In this document: positions 40,217 to 53,485 of the stretch, in pieces
How positions within the stretch are numbered: the stretch's first letter is position 1
Layout of the letters: the number at the start of each line of letters is the position of its first letter
Assembly (NCBI GenBank): GCA_027315105.1
Contig: DAHUYP010000015.1
Span: forward strand, 158,982 to 222,981
Source of the DNA: Gammaproteobacteria bacterium
GTDB lineage: Bacteria > Pseudomonadota > Gammaproteobacteria > Steroidobacterales > Steroidobacteraceae
Direction: 5' to 3'
Length of the DNA stretch: 64,000 bases
Translations under genes and position numbers: made by a program
The notes under the pieces: generated by a model
Databases searched by the model: none
The model's input: only the letters and a program-made list of their open reading frames with translations
Told to the model about the DNA's origin: nothing

Positions 40217-40843
40217 CTACACCATCCGCCTGCCGGAGGCCAGCAAGTACGTTTCAGGGCTGCGCGCGCGCGACGCCTCGGGCTTCAGGAACCGTACGCG
40301 CTCGAAACGGCTGCGAGCACTCGCCACGAACTCCTGAAATCCGGCGCCCTGCAGCACCTTGATCAGGGCGCCGGCGCCCGGTTTCAAGATGTCGACTGCC
40401 AGGTCGAGCGCGAGTTCGGCCAGATACAGCGCCCGGGGGGCGTCGATGGCGTCCATTCCGCTCAGGTTCGGCGCCATGTCCGACAGCATCAGGTCCACGC
40501 CGCCGGCGCCGAGACGCTCCTTGAGCTGCTCGTAGAGCGCCTGGTCGCGGAAATCACCCTGCAGGAACTCGACCCCGGTCAGCGGCTCCATCGGCAGGAT
40601 GTCGGTCGCCACCACCCGGCCCGCCGGTCCGATGCGCCCGCGCGCGTACTGGCTCCAGGCCCCGGGCGCCGCGCCCAGGTCGAGCACCAACATGCCGCTC
40701 CTGAACAGCCGCTCGCGCTGGTCCATCTGCTCGAGCTTGAACACCGCCCGCGAGCGCCAGCCCCCCGCCTGGGCGCGCTTGACGAAGGGATCGGAGAAAT
40801 GCTCGCGCAGCCACCGTTCGCTGCTCTTGGATCGGCGCGCCAT
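40217..40843 (-). CDS. rlmE: 23S rRNA 2'-O-ribose methyltransferase RlmE
   Basis: 208 residues; methylates U2552 of 23S rRNA. SAM-binding MLVLDLGAAPGAWSQ near residue 52, the catalytic LMLSDMAPNLSG near 125, and the terminal KPEASRARSPETYLL with its catalytic lysine are present. Next to ftsH, as in many proteobacteria; divergent from yhbY. Confidence 0.96.
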   Translation of the reverse strand: MARRSKSSERWLREHFSDPFVKRAQAGGWRSRAVFKLEQMDQRERLFRSGMLVLDLGAAPGAWSQYARGRIGPAGRVVATDILPMEPLTGVEFLQGDFRDQALYEQLKERLGAGGVDLMLSDMAPNLSGMDAIDAPRALYLAELALDLAVDILKPGAGALIKVLQGAGFQEFVASARSRFERVRFLKPEASRARSPETYLLASGRRMV

Positions 40844-40874
40844 GTTGGGGGGCGACTCTCTGCTGGCCGGGGGA

Positions 40875-40894
40875 GTCGGCGCCGCGGCGCCGAC
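40875..40894. promoter_or_regulatory. 20-bp perfect palindrome between rlmE and yhbY
   Basis: GTCGGCGCCG followed by its exact complement CGGCGCCGAC. It lies between the two divergent starts and directly ahead of a -10-like TATGAT at 40900-40905. An operator or a hairpin for either direction is possible. Confidence 0.5.
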
Positions 40895-40911
40895 CTGCCT
40901 ATGATATGTCG

Positions 40912-41211
40912 ATGAGCCTCACGGACAAACAGCTGCGCTACCTGCGCGGCAAAGCCCACGCCCTCAAACCCATCATCCTGATCGGCCAGAACGGCCTGAC
41001 CCCGGGCGTGCTCGCCGAGACGCAGCGCGCGCTCGCCGACCATGAGCTGGTCAAGCTGCGCATCCAGGCCGCCGACCGTGCGGCGCGCGATGCGCTGCTG
41101 GCGCAGCTGGTGCGCGACAGCCAGAGCAGCCTCGTGACGCGCATCGGCCACGTTGCGGTGCTGTTCAAGCCCAACGCGACGCTGTCGCGCATGCCGCTGC
41201 CCGACCCCTAG
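40912..41211 (+). CDS. yhbY: Ribosome assembly RNA-binding protein YhbY (CRM domain)
   Basis: 99 residues with a single CRM domain: [31 protein letters not shown] at the start, then [11 protein letters not shown], and a hydrophobic end [10 protein letters not shown]. Associates with the 50S precursor. ATG 40912 is used; ATG 40906 is also in frame. With TATGAT at 40900 as -10, the transcript could begin at or near the start codon. Its stop shares the bases CTAG with the greA stop on the other strand. Confidence 0.93.
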   Translation: MSLTDKQLRYLRGKAHALKPIILIGQNGLTPGVLAETQRALADHELVKLRIQAADRAARDALLAQLVRDSQSSLVTRIGHVAVLFKPNATLSRMPLPDP

Positions 41212-41680
41212 AGGTAGCGAACCGAGACGATCTCGTAGGAGCGCGTCTTGCCCGGCGCAGCGACATCGACCACGTCGCCCTGCTTCTTGCCGATCAGCGC
41301 GCGCGCGATCGGCGAGGTGATGGAGATGCGCCCGGCCCGAATGTCGGCCTCGTCCTCGCCGACGATCTGGTACGTCACCGTGCCCCCCTCGTCCTGATCC
41401 TCGATCCCCACGGTGGCGCCGAACACGACCTTGCCGGTGGCCGGCAGCGTCGCCACGTCGATGATTTCCGCCGCCGCCAGCCGGGACTCGATCTCCATGA
41501 TGCGGCCCTCGATGAAGCCCTGCTGCTCGCGCGCGGCATGGTATTCCGCGTTCTCCGACAGGTCACCGTGGCTGCGCGCCTCGGCGATCGCCTTGATGAC
41601 GCGCGGCCGGTCTTCGGACTTCAGCCGCTTGAGCTCCGCGCGCAGCAGCTCCGCACCGCGCAGCGTCATGGGCGCGCGCT

Positions 41681-41684
<4 letters not shown>
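41208..41684 (-). CDS. greA: Transcription elongation factor GreA
   Basis: 158 residues; rescues backtracked RNA polymerase. N-terminal coiled coil with the acidic tip [20 protein letters not shown] near residue 40 (Asp and Glu for cleavage) and a C-terminal FKBP-like domain ending [15 protein letters not shown] overlaps the carB stop by four bases, so it is part of the carAB transcript. Convergent with yhbY. Confidence 0.96.
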
Positions 41685-44941
<3,257 letters not shown>

Positions 44942-44965
44942 CGGAACCTAATTGGATGGGTGGAA

Positions 44966-46147
44966 TTAGCCTTCGGCACTCTGCTTGCGCGCGTTGGCGC
45001 GCAGCAGCCGCAACTGATTCTGCAGGCGACGCACCATGGCCTGGACGAAGGCGTCGAACAGCGGCCGCAGGTCATGCGGTCCCGGACTGGCCTCGGGGTG
45101 GCCCTGGAAGCTGAAGGCCGCGCGATCGGTGCGCGCGACGCCCTGCAGGCTGCCGTCGAACAGCGATCGGTGGGTGGCGACCAGATTGGCCGGCAGCGTC
45201 GACTCATCGACCGCGAAGCCATGGTTCTGGCTGGTGATGAACACGCGCCCGGTCGCGAGTTCCTGCACCGGATGATTCGCGCCGTGATGACCGAACTTCA
45301 TCTTGACGGTCTTGGCGCCGCTCGCGAGCCCCAGCAGCTGGTGCCCGAGGCAGATGCCGAATATCGGCACATCGGTGCCGAGCAGCTCGGCGATGGCCTT
45401 GATCGCGTAGTCGCAGGGCTCCGGGTCGCCCGGACCGTTGGACAGGAACACGCCGTCGGGATTGAGCGCCAATACGTCGGCGGCGCTGGTGGTCGCACCG
45501 ACCACCGTCACACGGCAACCCTGATCGGCCAGCAGCCGCAGGATGTTGCGCTTGATGCCGTAGTCGTAGGCGACCACGTTCAGCCGCTGCTGGGCCCGCA
45601 GTACCGGCGGGGATTCGCGGCCGATGCTGCCCTCGTTCCACTGATAGGCGTGCCGCGTCGTGACCACCTTGGCAAGATCCATGCCCTTGAGTCCCGGGAA
45701 CGCGCGCGCCGCGCGCACCGCCGCCGCCTCGTCGATGCGCTCGCCGGTCATGATGCTACCCGCCTGCGCACCCTTCTCGCGCAGCAATCGCGTCAGGCGG
45801 CGCGTATCGATGCCGGCGATTGCGACCACGCGGCCGCGATGCAGGAAGTCGGCGAGCGGTCCGGCGGCGCGCCAGCTGCTGGCGAACATCGATAGATCGC
45901 GCACCACCAGGCCGGCGGCGTACGGCTGCGCGGATTCCATGTCTTCCGGCGTGGCGCCGGTATTGCCGATGTGCGGATAGGTCAGCGTCACGATCTGACG
46001 CGCGTAGGAGGGATCGGTGAGGATTTCCTGATAACCGGTGATGGCGGTGTTGAACACGACCTCGCCGGTGGTATTGCCTGCAGCGCCAATGGATTGGCCT
46101 TTGAAGATGGAACCGTCGCTCAGAGCCAGCACCGCCGGTGCAGTCAC
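44966..46147 (-). CDS. carA: Carbamoyl-phosphate synthase small subunit (glutaminase)
   Basis: 393 residues. The class I amidotransferase triad is seen: [11 protein letters not shown] near residue 275 with the cysteine, and [14 protein letters not shown] near 360 with histidine and glutamate. N-terminal domain has [20 protein letters not shown] 46147 is chosen since AAGGAG lies about ten bases upstream and [10 protein letters not shown] then follows quickly; an upstream open stretch to 46249 is not conserved. It has a 46-base hairpin in its leader. Confidence 0.96.
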   Translation of the reverse strand: MTAPAVLALSDGSIFKGQSIGAAGNTTGEVVFNTAITGYQEILTDPSYARQIVTLTYPHIGNTGATPEDMESAQPYAAGLVVRDLSMFASSWRAAGPLADFLHRGRVVAIAGIDTRRLTRLLREKGAQAGSIMTGERIDEAAAVRAARAFPGLKGMDLAKVVTTRHAYQWNEGSIGRESPPVLRAQQRLNVVAYDYGIKRNILRLLADQGCRVTVVGATTSAADVLALNPDGVFLSNGPGDPEPCDYAIKAIAELLGTDVPIFGICLGHQLLGLASGAKTVKMKFGHHGANHPVQELATGRVFITSQNHGFAVDESTLPANLVATHRSLFDGSLQGVARTDRAAFSFQGHPEASPGPHDLRPLFDAFVQAMVRRLQNQLRLLRANARKQSAEG

Positions 46148-46243
46148 TTCATGCCTCTCCTTACCACTCCGGCCGGACTCATCCGTCCGTCGTGCTGCGC
46201 GCTGGCCGGTGCCACGCCGTGAAGCGATTTTCCAGCCGCACAT

Positions 46244-46289
46244 GCACAAAGCGGGAGGCGTTCTTGTGGAACATCCTCCCGCCTTGTGC
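46244..46289 (-). promoter_or_regulatory. Long hairpin in the carA leader
   Basis: On the plus strand the arms are GCACAA, GCGGGAGG and GTTC, then loop TTGTG, then GAAC, CCTCCCGC and TTGTGC; single bulged bases separate the blocks. It starts about 97 bases upstream of the carA GTG. No strong T-run follows in the carA direction, so it is a leader structure or weak attenuator. A possible promoter (TTTACA) lies further upstream near 46320. The rest of 46148-46447 has two copies of CCATGCAAAT at about 46348-46368 and no gene. Confidence 0.55.
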
Positions 46290-46447
46290 GGACTAACCCG
46301 ATACTCGGATTACGGGCAAAAGTGTAAAGACCCCTACCGCCCCTGTCCATGCAAATCCATGCAAATATCCGCCCAGGCTGGACTAATTAAGTGAAATCGC
46401 ACCTTAGCGGCCGGAAACGGAGAATCGTCTGCCAAATAAAGTCGTAT

Positions 46448-47317
46448 CTATTTGTTTTTGCTAAATAACACATCCTGCATGGCGTAGCGCCCAGGGGCCT
46501 GGTCGGCCAGCCACTGCCCCGCCATCAAGGCACCGCGCGCGAACACGGAGCGGTCGGTCGCCGAATGGCGCAGCACCAGCCGCTCGCCCTCGCCGAGAAA
46601 ACAGACTTCGTGCTCGCCCACCACATCGCCGCCGCGCACGACCGCAAATCCGATCTGCTGCGGCGGGCGTTCCCCGGTCTGGCCATGCCGCGCGTAGATC
46701 GCCTGCTGCGCCAGCGTCACGCCGCGTGCGGCGGCAGCCGCGGCGCCGAGCGCCAGCGCCGTGCCGGAGGGCGCGTCGGCCTTGTGGCGATGGTGCGCCT
46801 CGATGATCTCGATGTCGTAGTCGCCCGGCAGTGCCTGCGCGGCCTGACGCACCAGCTCGAACAGCAGATTCACGCCCAGGCTGGTGTTGGGTGCCACCAG
46901 CAGCGCAATCGCCTCGGCCGCCGCGGCCAGCGGCGCATCGAGCTCACGCGGCAATCCGGTGGTGCCGATCAACAGCGGCACGCGCACCGCGGCGCAGGCG
47001 GCCAGATTGGCGGCCGCGGCGCCGGCGCTGGAGAAATCGATCACCAGCTGCGCCTGTTGCAGCAGCGGCGGCAGCGCGGCACTGATCCTCACCCCGCAGG
47101 GCTGCAAGCCGGCCTGCTCCGCTGCGTCCCGGCCCAGCGACCGGCTGTGCTCGGAAGCGATCGCCCCGACCAGCTGCAGCGCCGGAAACTCCGGCAGCAG
47201 CCGCAGGATCTGCATGCCCATGCGGCCGGTGGCACCGACCAGCACGGTGGCAATCGGCCGCTTGCGCGGCGGCCCGGGCTGCATCGGCTGCTGCCGGGGC
47301 GGCGCCGCCGCGCTCAT
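46448..47317 (-). CDS. dapB: 4-hydroxy-tetrahydrodipicolinate reductase
   Basis: 289 residues; NAD(P)H-dependent step of lysine and diaminopimelate synthesis. Rossmann motif [17 protein letters not shown] near residue 25, the substrate motif [15 protein letters not shown] near 180, and [13 protein letters not shown] near 118. The first 22 residues are a proline-glutamine extension; ATG 47317 overlaps the dnaJ stop. An internal ATG (codon 12) is an alternative start. Confidence 0.95.
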   Translation of the reverse strand: MSAAAPPRQQPMQPGPPRKRPIATVLVGATGRMGMQILRLLPEFPALQLVGAIASEHSRSLGRDAAEQAGLQPCGVRISAALPPLLQQAQLVIDFSSAGAAAANLAACAAVRVPLLIGTTGLPRELDAPLAAAAEAIALLVAPNTSLGVNLLFELVRQAAQALPGDYDIEIIEAHHRHKADAPSGTALALGAAAAAARGVTLAQQAIYARHGQTGERPPQQIGFAVVRGGDVVGEHEVCFLGEGERLVLRHSATDRSVFARGALMAGQWLADQAPGRYAMQDVLFSKNK

Positions 47318-48456
47318 CGCGGACTGCCGGAAAAGAAGCGCTTCACGCCTTCGAGGAAGCTCTTCTGCCGCGGCGCGTGCCGGCTGCCATCGCGCCGCAG
47401 CGATTCGTCGAGCTCGCGCAGCAGCGTGCGCTGCTCGGCCGACAGGTTCACCGGGGTCTCCACCACGACGCGGCAGAACAGGTCGCCGCGAGCGTTGCCG
47501 CGCACCGATTTCACGCCTTTCTCGCGCAGGCGGAACACGCGCCCGGATTGGGTTTCGGCCGGTATCTTCAGCACCACATGGCCATCGAGCGTCGGCACTT
47601 CGACGCTGCCGCCCAGGCTCGCGGTGGCGACGCTGATCGGCACCTCGCAGCTCAGGTGTACCCCGTCGCGCTCGAAGATCGCGTGCTCGCGCACGCGCAC
47701 TTCGACATAGAGGTCACCCGGGGGGCCGCCATTGCGGCCGGCCTCGCCTTCGCCCGTCAGGCGCACGCGGTCGCCGCTGTCGACCCCGGGCGGAATCTTG
47801 ACCGATAGCTTCTTGCTGCGCCGGATGCGGCCCTGCCCCAGGCAGTGGTCGCAGGGATTGCGCACGATGCGGCCCGCACCGCGGCAATGCGGACAGGTCT
47901 GTTGCAAGGTGAAAAAGCCCTGCGAGACACGTACCTGGCCGCTGCCGCCGCAGGTATCGCAGGTCACCGGGGAACTGCCCTTGGCGGCGCCGCTGCCGTG
48001 GCAGACCTCGCATTCGACGAACTTGTTGACGTCGATCTCGACGGCATGACCGAACACCGCCTCCGCCAGATCGAGTTCGATCTCATAGCGCAGGTCGGCG
48101 CCGCGAAACACCTGCGAGGCGCCGCCGCGGCGCGCGCCGCCGAAGATGTCGCCGAACACGTCGCCGAAGATGTCGCTGAAGGCCTCCGCACCGTGCATAC
48201 CGCCGCCTGCGTGGCCCGCATTGCGGCTCGCCTCCACCCCGGCATGCCCGTACTGATCATAGACCGCGCGCTTCTGCGTGTCGGACAGCACCTCGTAGGC
48301 TTCCTTGGCTTCCTTGAATTTCTCCTCGGCTTCGTGGTCGCCGGGGTTGCGGTCCGGGTGGAATTTCATGGCCAGGCGGCGATAGGCCTTCTTGATGTCC
48401 GCCTCGCTCACCGTGCGCGCCAGATCGAGGATCTTGTAGTAATCGCGTTTCGCCAT
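47314..48456 (-). CDS. dnaJ: Chaperone protein DnaJ
   Basis: 380 residues. J domain with [16 protein letters not shown] (HPD), glycine-rich G/F region, zinc-binding region with four CxxCxGxG-type repeats ([32 protein letters not shown]) near 145-210, and the client-binding C-terminal domains. Partner of DnaK. 141 bases after dnaK, separated by a strong hairpin. Confidence 0.98.
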   Translation of the reverse strand: MAKRDYYKILDLARTVSEADIKKAYRRLAMKFHPDRNPGDHEAEEKFKEAKEAYEVLSDTQKRAVYDQYGHAGVEASRNAGHAGGGMHGAEAFSDIFGDVFGDIFGGARRGGASQVFRGADLRYEIELDLAEAVFGHAVEIDVNKFVECEVCHGSGAAKGSSPVTCDTCGGSGQVRVSQGFFTLQQTCPHCRGAGRIVRNPCDHCLGQGRIRRSKKLSVKIPPGVDSGDRVRLTGEGEAGRNGGPPGDLYVEVRVREHAIFERDGVHLSCEVPISVATASLGGSVEVPTLDGHVVLKIPAETQSGRVFRLREKGVKSVRGNARGDLFCRVVVETPVNLSAEQRTLLRELDESLRRDGSRHAPRQKSFLEGVKRFFSGSPR

Positions 48457-48502
48457 GAGTTGCGTCAGTATCCTATGCTCGATTCACGTCAGATGCGCAC
48501 GA

Positions 48503-48532
48503 GCCGCCCGGCGCTTGGCAGCGCCGGGCGGC
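48503..48532 (-). promoter_or_regulatory. Perfect 13-bp stem hairpin between dnaK and dnaJ
   Basis: GCCGCCCGGCGCT pairs with AGCGCCGGGCGGC over a four-base loop. No T-run follows in the gene direction, so it is not a classic terminator; it may stabilise the dnaK message or lower dnaJ expression. Confidence 0.6.
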
Positions 48533-48597
48533 ATCGAGCGCTCGAGAGCGCGCGCAAGGCGGAACGTCGGCCCGCGTCCCTGCTGCGCGGGGGCCGT

Positions 48598-50571
48598 CTA
48601 CGACGCGCGGCGGCCCTTGTCCCGCACCTCCTCGAACTCGGCATCGACCACGTTCTCGTCCGGCTTGCCTTGGGCACCGGCGCCGCCGGCGCCGGCTGCG
48701 CCCGGCGGCGCCTCGGAACCCGGCGCCGCCGTGCCGGCGCCGCCTTCCGGCTGGCTCGCGGCATAAGCGCGCTGCGCTATGTTCGCGGAGGCCTGCCCGA
48801 GGGCTTCGGTCTTCTTCTCGATCGCTTCCTTGTCGTCCGACTTCAGCACCGCTTTGAGATCGTTCAAGGCCGATTCGGCCTTGCCGCGCTCCTCGGCGCC
48901 GACCTTGTCGCCCAGATCCTTGAGCGCCTTCTCGACCGCATGGATCATCGCATCACCACGATTGCGCGTCTCGACCAGTTCGCGGAATTTGCGATCCTCG
49001 GCGGCGTGCGCCTCGGCGTCCTTGACCATGCGCTTGATCTCGTCCTCCGCCAGCCCGCTCGAGGCGCGGATCACGATGCGCTGTTCCTTGCCGGTCGCCT
49101 TGTCCTTGGCCGAGACATTGAGGATGCCGTTGGCGTCGATGTCGAAGGTGACCTCGACCTGCGGCATGCCGCGCGGCGCCGGCGGAATGTCGGTCAAATC
49201 GAACTTGCCGAGCGACTTGTTGTCCGCAGCCCGTTCGCGCTCGCCCTGCAGCACGTGGATCGTCACCGCAGTCTGATTGTCGTCCGCGGTCGAGAACACG
49301 TTCGCGGCCTTGGTCGGAATGGTGGTGTTCTTCTCGATCAGCTTGGTCATCACGCCGCCGAGGGTCTCGATGCCGAGTGACAGCGGCGTGACGTCGAGCA
49401 ACAGCACGTCCTTGACCTCGCCCGACAGCACCCCGGCCTGCACCGCGGCGCCGACCGCGACCGCTTCATCCGGGTTGACGTCCTTGCGCGGCTCCTTGCC
49501 GAAGAAATCGCGCACGTACTTCTGCACCAGCGGCATGCGGGTCTGCCCGCCGACCAGGATCACTTCCGCCACTTCGCTCGCGGCCAGGCCGGCGTCCTTG
49601 AGCGCCACTTTGCAGGGCCCGATGGTTCTCTGCACCAGCTCATCGACCAGCGATTCGAGCTTGGCGCGCGTGAGCTTCACGCTCAGGTGCTTCGGGCCGC
49701 TGGCATCGGCGGTGATGTAGGGCAGGTTGACCTCGGTCTGCTGGCTCGAGGACAGCTCGATCTTGGCCTTTTCCGACGCCTCCTTCAGACGCTGCATCGC
49801 CAGCGGATCGCGCCGCACGTCCACGCCGGATTCCTTCTGGAATTCGTCCGCCAGGAAATTGATGATGCGCAGGTCGAAGTCCTCGCCACCGAGGAAGGTA
49901 TCGCCGTTGGTCGAGAGCACCTCGAACTGGCGCTCGCCGTCGACCTCGGCGATCTCGATGATCGAGATATCGAAGGTGCCGCCGCCCAGGTCATAGACCG
50001 CGATCTTGCGATCCGCGCCCTGCTTGTCCAGCCCGTAGGCCAGCGCCGCGGCGGTCGGCTCGTTGATGATGCGCTTGACGTTGAGTCCCGCGATGCGGCC
50101 GGCGTCCTTGGTCGCCTGGCGCTGCGAGTCGTTGAAATAGGCCGGCACCGTGATGACGGCCTCGGTCACCGCCTCACCGAGATAGTCCTCGGCGGTCTTC
50201 TTCATCTTCATGAGCACGCGCGCCGACACCTCCGGGGGTGCCATCTTCTTGCCGCGCGCCTCGACCCAGGCGTCACCGTTGTCGGCCTTGGCGATCTTGT
50301 AGGGCACCATCTTGATGTCCTTCTGCACCACCTCGTCCTCGAACTTGCGGCCGATCAATCGCTTCACCGCGAACAGGGTGTTCTGCGGATTGGTGACTGC
50401 CTGGCGCTTGGCCGACTGCCCGACCAGCACCTCCTCATCCTTGGTAAAGGCGACGATCGAAGGCGTCGTGCGATCGCCCTCGCTGTTCTCGATCACCCGC
50501 GGCTTGCCGCCTTCCATGATCGCCACGCACGAGTTGGTCGTGCCCAGATCGATGCCAATTACCTTACTCAT
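48598..50571 (-). CDS. dnaK: Chaperone protein DnaK (Hsp70)
   Basis: 657 residues. [22 protein letters not shown] at the start (split: [10 protein letters not shown]), [17 protein letters not shown] near 145, [15 protein letters not shown] near 190, the interdomain linker [18 protein letters not shown] near 390, and a C-terminal lid. The tail is rich in glycine and alanine and ends [14 protein letters not shown], the DnaK signature end. Between grpE and dnaJ. Confidence 0.98.
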   Translation of the reverse strand: MSKVIGIDLGTTNSCVAIMEGGKPRVIENSEGDRTTPSIVAFTKDEEVLVGQSAKRQAVTNPQNTLFAVKRLIGRKFEDEVVQKDIKMVPYKIAKADNGDAWVEARGKKMAPPEVSARVLMKMKKTAEDYLGEAVTEAVITVPAYFNDSQRQATKDAGRIAGLNVKRIINEPTAAALAYGLDKQGADRKIAVYDLGGGTFDISIIEIAEVDGERQFEVLSTNGDTFLGGEDFDLRIINFLADEFQKESGVDVRRDPLAMQRLKEASEKAKIELSSSQQTEVNLPYITADASGPKHLSVKLTRAKLESLVDELVQRTIGPCKVALKDAGLAASEVAEVILVGGQTRMPLVQKYVRDFFGKEPRKDVNPDEAVAVGAAVQAGVLSGEVKDVLLLDVTPLSLGIETLGGVMTKLIEKNTTIPTKAANVFSTADDNQTAVTIHVLQGERERAADNKSLGKFDLTDIPPAPRGMPQVEVTFDIDANGILNVSAKDKATGKEQRIVIRASSGLAEDEIKRMVKDAEAHAAEDRKFRELVETRNRGDAMIHAVEKALKDLGDKVGAEERGKAESALNDLKAVLKSDDKEAIEKKTEALGQASANIAQRAYAASQPEGGAGTAAPGSEAPPGAAGAGGAGAQGKPDENVVDAEFEEVRDKGRRAS

Positions 50572-50671
50572 GGGTCGCTCTCCAGCAATACCGTGTCATA
50601 CCGCCCAAGCTTGGGCTAAATGTCCTGTTTTCAACTCCATGCGGCCGCCCCATGCCATCGTTCGGCCCGGC

Positions 50672-51271
50672 TCAGGCACCGTCGGCCGGCTTGGCCACGA
50701 TCACGCGCGCCGGCCGCAGCAGCCGGCCCCTGAGCTGGTAGCCCGGCTGCACCACCTGGAGCACGAAATTGGGCGTCGCTTGAGCCGACTCCTGCATCAG
50801 CACCGCCTCGTGCTGTGCCGGATCGAAGCGCTGGCCGGCCGGATCGAGCAGCTCGATCTCGTACTTATCGAACGCCCGGTCGAGCAGCTTCAACGTCGCC
50901 TGCTGGCCGGCCAGCAGCGTCTTCGCATCGGCGTTGGCGCCGTTGCGCACACCGAGCTCGAGGCTGTCGCGCACGGCCAGCAATTCGCCCGCGAAGCCCT
51001 CGAGCGCATAGCGGTGGGCGCTTTCGATGTCGCGCTGCGCGCGTTTGCGAACGTTATCGAGCTCGGCTACGGCGCGCAGGTACAGATCGCGCTGCGTGCG
51101 GGCGTTGTCCTCGGCACTCGTCAGCGCCTTGCGCAGGGCCTCGATCTCCTCGGTCGCGCCGCGATCGGCGCCGGCTCCGCTGCCGGGGCTCTGCGGCCCC
51201 GCGTCGCCATACGCGCCGGGCGTGGCTTCCGACTGACTTCCCGCGGGACTGTTTTCCATGGCGTCGCTCAT
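50672..51271 (-). CDS. grpE: Nucleotide exchange factor GrpE
   Basis: 199 residues from ATG 51271; removes ADP from DnaK. Long helix with RDLYLRAVAELDNVRKRAQRD near residue 65, then the beta-wing domain with FDPAQHEAV and the end VLQVVQPGYQLRGRLLRPARVIVAK. The N-terminal 45 residues are disordered and acidic to glycine-rich. An in-frame GTG and TTG lie a few codons upstream. 100 bases before dnaK; no clear sigma-32 promoter seen. Confidence 0.95.
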   Translation of the reverse strand: MSDAMENSPAGSQSEATPGAYGDAGPQSPGSGAGADRGATEEIEALRKALTSAEDNARTQRDLYLRAVAELDNVRKRAQRDIESAHRYALEGFAGELLAVRDSLELGVRNGANADAKTLLAGQQATLKLLDRAFDKYEIELLDPAGQRFDPAQHEAVLMQESAQATPNFVLQVVQPGYQLRGRLLRPARVIVAKPADGA

Positions 51272-51328
51272 TATAAACTCATTCACAATCAATAACTTGG
51301 CTATTACAATTAACGTGATTCTTCGCGA

Positions 51329-51344
51329 CCAGCGCGATCGCTGG
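51329..51344. other. Hairpin between hrcA and grpE
   Basis: CCAGCG and CGCTGG around a CGAT loop, with five T following on the plus strand. Both flanking genes run on the minus strand, where the T-run precedes rather than follows the stem, so it is not their terminator. It lies 15 bases after the hrcA stop. Confidence 0.45.
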
Positions 51345-51358
51345 TTTTTAGATGGCGC

Positions 51359-52423
51359 TCAGCGGCGCGAATTCAAGGCCGAGCCGAGAATTTTTGCTGT
51401 CAGATCGACGATCGGGATCACACGCTCGTAGGCCATGCGCGTCGGACCGATCACCCCAATCACGCCGACCACCCCTTTGTCGGAGCTGTAGGGCGCGGTG
51501 ACGACGCTGTAGTCATCGAGGATGTGGTAACCGGACTCCTGGCCGATGAAGATCTGTACGCCCTCGGCCTTCAGACTTTGATCGAGCAGGTGCAGGATGT
51601 CGCGCTTCTCGTTGAAGGCCTCGAACAACCGCTTGAGCTTGTCGACATTGGCCAGCTCGCCAAAGCCCATCAGGTTGGTCTCGCCCGCGATCACGTACTC
51701 GATGCCCTCCTCGACACCGGTGTGCTCGAACAGGCGCTGCGCCATGCCGATTGCATCGAGCATCACCTGATTGAGGTGCTCGTGCGTCTCCTTGAGCTGG
51801 CGCAGCAGTTCCTGGTGAATCTGCGGCAGCGGCAAGCCGAGGCAATGCTCGTTCAGAAAATTGGCCGCACGCCGCAGCTCCTCGGCCGAATAGTGCCGTT
51901 CGAGCTGCACGATGCGGTTCTGCACCTCGCGGTCGTCGAGCACCAGCACCACCAGTACGCGATTCTCCGACAGCGACAGGAATTCGATCTGGGTCAGAGT
52001 TACCGCCTGCGGCAGCGGCAAGGTGACGACCCCGGCCAGATGGGTGATGTTCGACAGCAGCTGCGACGCCGAGGCCACCAGGGATTTGGAGCTATCCACC
52101 GGCAGGTCGAGCTGGCGTCGGATCTCCTCCAGGCTCGCATCGTCGGCCGGCAATTGCGCTCGCAGCAGCGAGTCGACGAAGAAGCGGTAGGCCCTGTCCG
52201 TCGGCACGCGCCCGGCGGAGGTATGCGGCGAGGTCACGAAGCCGAGCTCCTCGAGGTCGGCCATGACATTGCGCACCGTCGCCGAGCTTAAGTAAAGACC
52301 CGAGTCGCGCGACAGCGCGCGCGAGCCCACCGGCTGGCCATCGCGGATGTAGCTCTGCACCAGCACCCGCAGCAGCCGCCGCGCGCGCTCGCTGAGCACC
52401 TCGTCTCGGTTGTCCTGTGTCAT
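51359..52423 (-). CDS. hrcA: Heat-inducible transcription repressor HrcA
   Basis: 354 residues from ATG 52423 (ATG 52429 is also in frame). Winged-helix start with LLRVLVQSYIRDGQPVGSRAL and LSSATVRNVMADLEELGFV, then GRVPTDRAYRFFVD, and a GAF-like middle. HrcA normally binds CIRCE inverted repeats ahead of groE or its own operon; I see no CIRCE in this window, so its targets lie elsewhere. First gene of the hrcA-grpE-dnaK-dnaJ cluster. Confidence 0.95.
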   Translation of the reverse strand: MTQDNRDEVLSERARRLLRVLVQSYIRDGQPVGSRALSRDSGLYLSSATVRNVMADLEELGFVTSPHTSAGRVPTDRAYRFFVDSLLRAQLPADDASLEEIRRQLDLPVDSSKSLVASASQLLSNITHLAGVVTLPLPQAVTLTQIEFLSLSENRVLVVLVLDDREVQNRIVQLERHYSAEELRRAANFLNEHCLGLPLPQIHQELLRQLKETHEHLNQVMLDAIGMAQRLFEHTGVEEGIEYVIAGETNLMGFGELANVDKLKRLFEAFNEKRDILHLLDQSLKAEGVQIFIGQESGYHILDDYSVVTAPYSSDKGVVGVIGVIGPTRMAYERVIPIVDLTAKILGSALNSRR

Positions 52424-52434
52424 TCCCATCCTTG

Positions 52435-52463
52435 AGCTAACCAGCCACCCCCGGCGTCGTCAA
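52435..52463 (-). promoter_or_regulatory. Possible hrcA promoter
   Basis: On the minus strand TTGACG (52458-52463), a 17-base spacer and TTAGCT preceded by TGG (52435-52440). The start point would fall at about 52428, leaving almost no leader before ATG 52423. The -35 box is good, the -10 box is weak. Confidence 0.4.
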
Positions 52464-52588
52464 GCACCGGCCGCCCGGACCGCCGCCGCCCCGAACCCCA
52501 ATATGGTGAATTCGCCCCGGTACCCGTCGTTGGCCGCCGCACGCCGGCCATGCTACAAGAGCAAACGAATTCAAGCCTCAAGCCCATC

Positions 52589-53482
52589 ATGCACGAGCCG
52601 ATACGTACTTGCGCGCTGGTCGGCAAGTTTCAAGACCCGCGGGTAGCCGAGTGTGCCCAGGCGCTGATCCCGGAGCTGCTGGCGCGGCGTCTGACGGTAT
52701 TGGTGCCCCAGGACTCGACCTCCGCCAGTGCGCCGGGCGGGGTCGCGGTCACACCGCTGCCCGAGCTCATCGAGCGCTGCGACCTGATGATGGCGATCGG
52801 CGGCGACGGCACGTTGCTGTATGCCGCCGGGCTGGTGGCCGAACACGACATCCCGCTGCTCGGCATCAACCGCGGCCGCCTCGGCTTTCTGACCGACGTA
52901 CTGCCGCAGGACATGGTGCGCTCGCTCGACGCGGTGCTCGCCGGCCAGTGCGAAGCCGATCGACGCACCCTGCTGCAGGCGCGCCTGCGCGCAGCCGACG
53001 GGCAGGAAGTGCAGCACTCGGCGCTCAACGACGTGGTCTTCAACCGCCTCGAGACCGGCCGCATGCTCGAATTCGAGACCCGCATCGATGGCCGCTACGT
53101 CAATTCCCACGGCGGCGACGGTCTGGTGGTCGCCACGGCCACCGGCTCGACCGCCTATGCGCTGTCGTGCGGCGGGCCGATCATCGAGCCGCGGCTGAAC
53201 GTGCTGGTGGTGGCGCCGATCTCGCCCCACACCCTGTCGGACCGGCCGATCGTGGTCCCGGGCGATTCGCTGATCGAAGTGCGCCTGATCGGCCAGACCG
53301 AGACCTGCGCCCAGGTCACTTGCGATGCGCAGATGCTCGGCGAGCTGCGGCCCGGCAGTCAGCTGCAGATCGCGACGGCGGGCCGCTCCGTCACGTTGCT
53401 GCACCCCCCCGGCTACGACTTCTACCGGCTGCTGCGCTCCAAGCTGCACTGGGGCGTCGGCTCCGTGGCCCACGAGCGTTAA
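52589..53482 (+). CDS. nadK: NAD kinase
   Basis: 297 residues; phosphorylates NAD to NADP. The ATP-site GGDGTLLYAAG near residue 70, INRGRLGFLTD near 92, the FNRLETGRMLEFE segment, and the TGSTAYALSCGGPII block near 185 are all present. ATG 52589 is preferred; an in-frame ATG at 52550 would add 13 residues not seen in the family. Divergent from hrcA; recN follows after three bases. Confidence 0.95.
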   Translation: MHEPIRTCALVGKFQDPRVAECAQALIPELLARRLTVLVPQDSTSASAPGGVAVTPLPELIERCDLMMAIGGDGTLLYAAGLVAEHDIPLLGINRGRLGFLTDVLPQDMVRSLDAVLAGQCEADRRTLLQARLRAADGQEVQHSALNDVVFNRLETGRMLEFETRIDGRYVNSHGGDGLVVATATGSTAYALSCGGPIIEPRLNVLVVAPISPHTLSDRPIVVPGDSLIEVRLIGQTETCAQVTCDAQMLGELRPGSQLQIATAGRSVTLLHPPGYDFYRLLRSKLHWGVGSVAHER

Positions 53483-53485
53483 CGC

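Noticed and set aside
51329..51344. Intrinsic terminator between hrcA and grpE
   Set aside because: The T-run lies on the wrong side of the stem for the minus-strand genes, and no plus-strand gene ends here.
51272..51358. CIRCE element or sigma-32 promoter ahead of grpE
   Set aside because: Neither TTAGCACTC/GAGTGCTAA nor a CTTGAAA...CCCCAT pair can be seen in this gap or upstream of hrcA.
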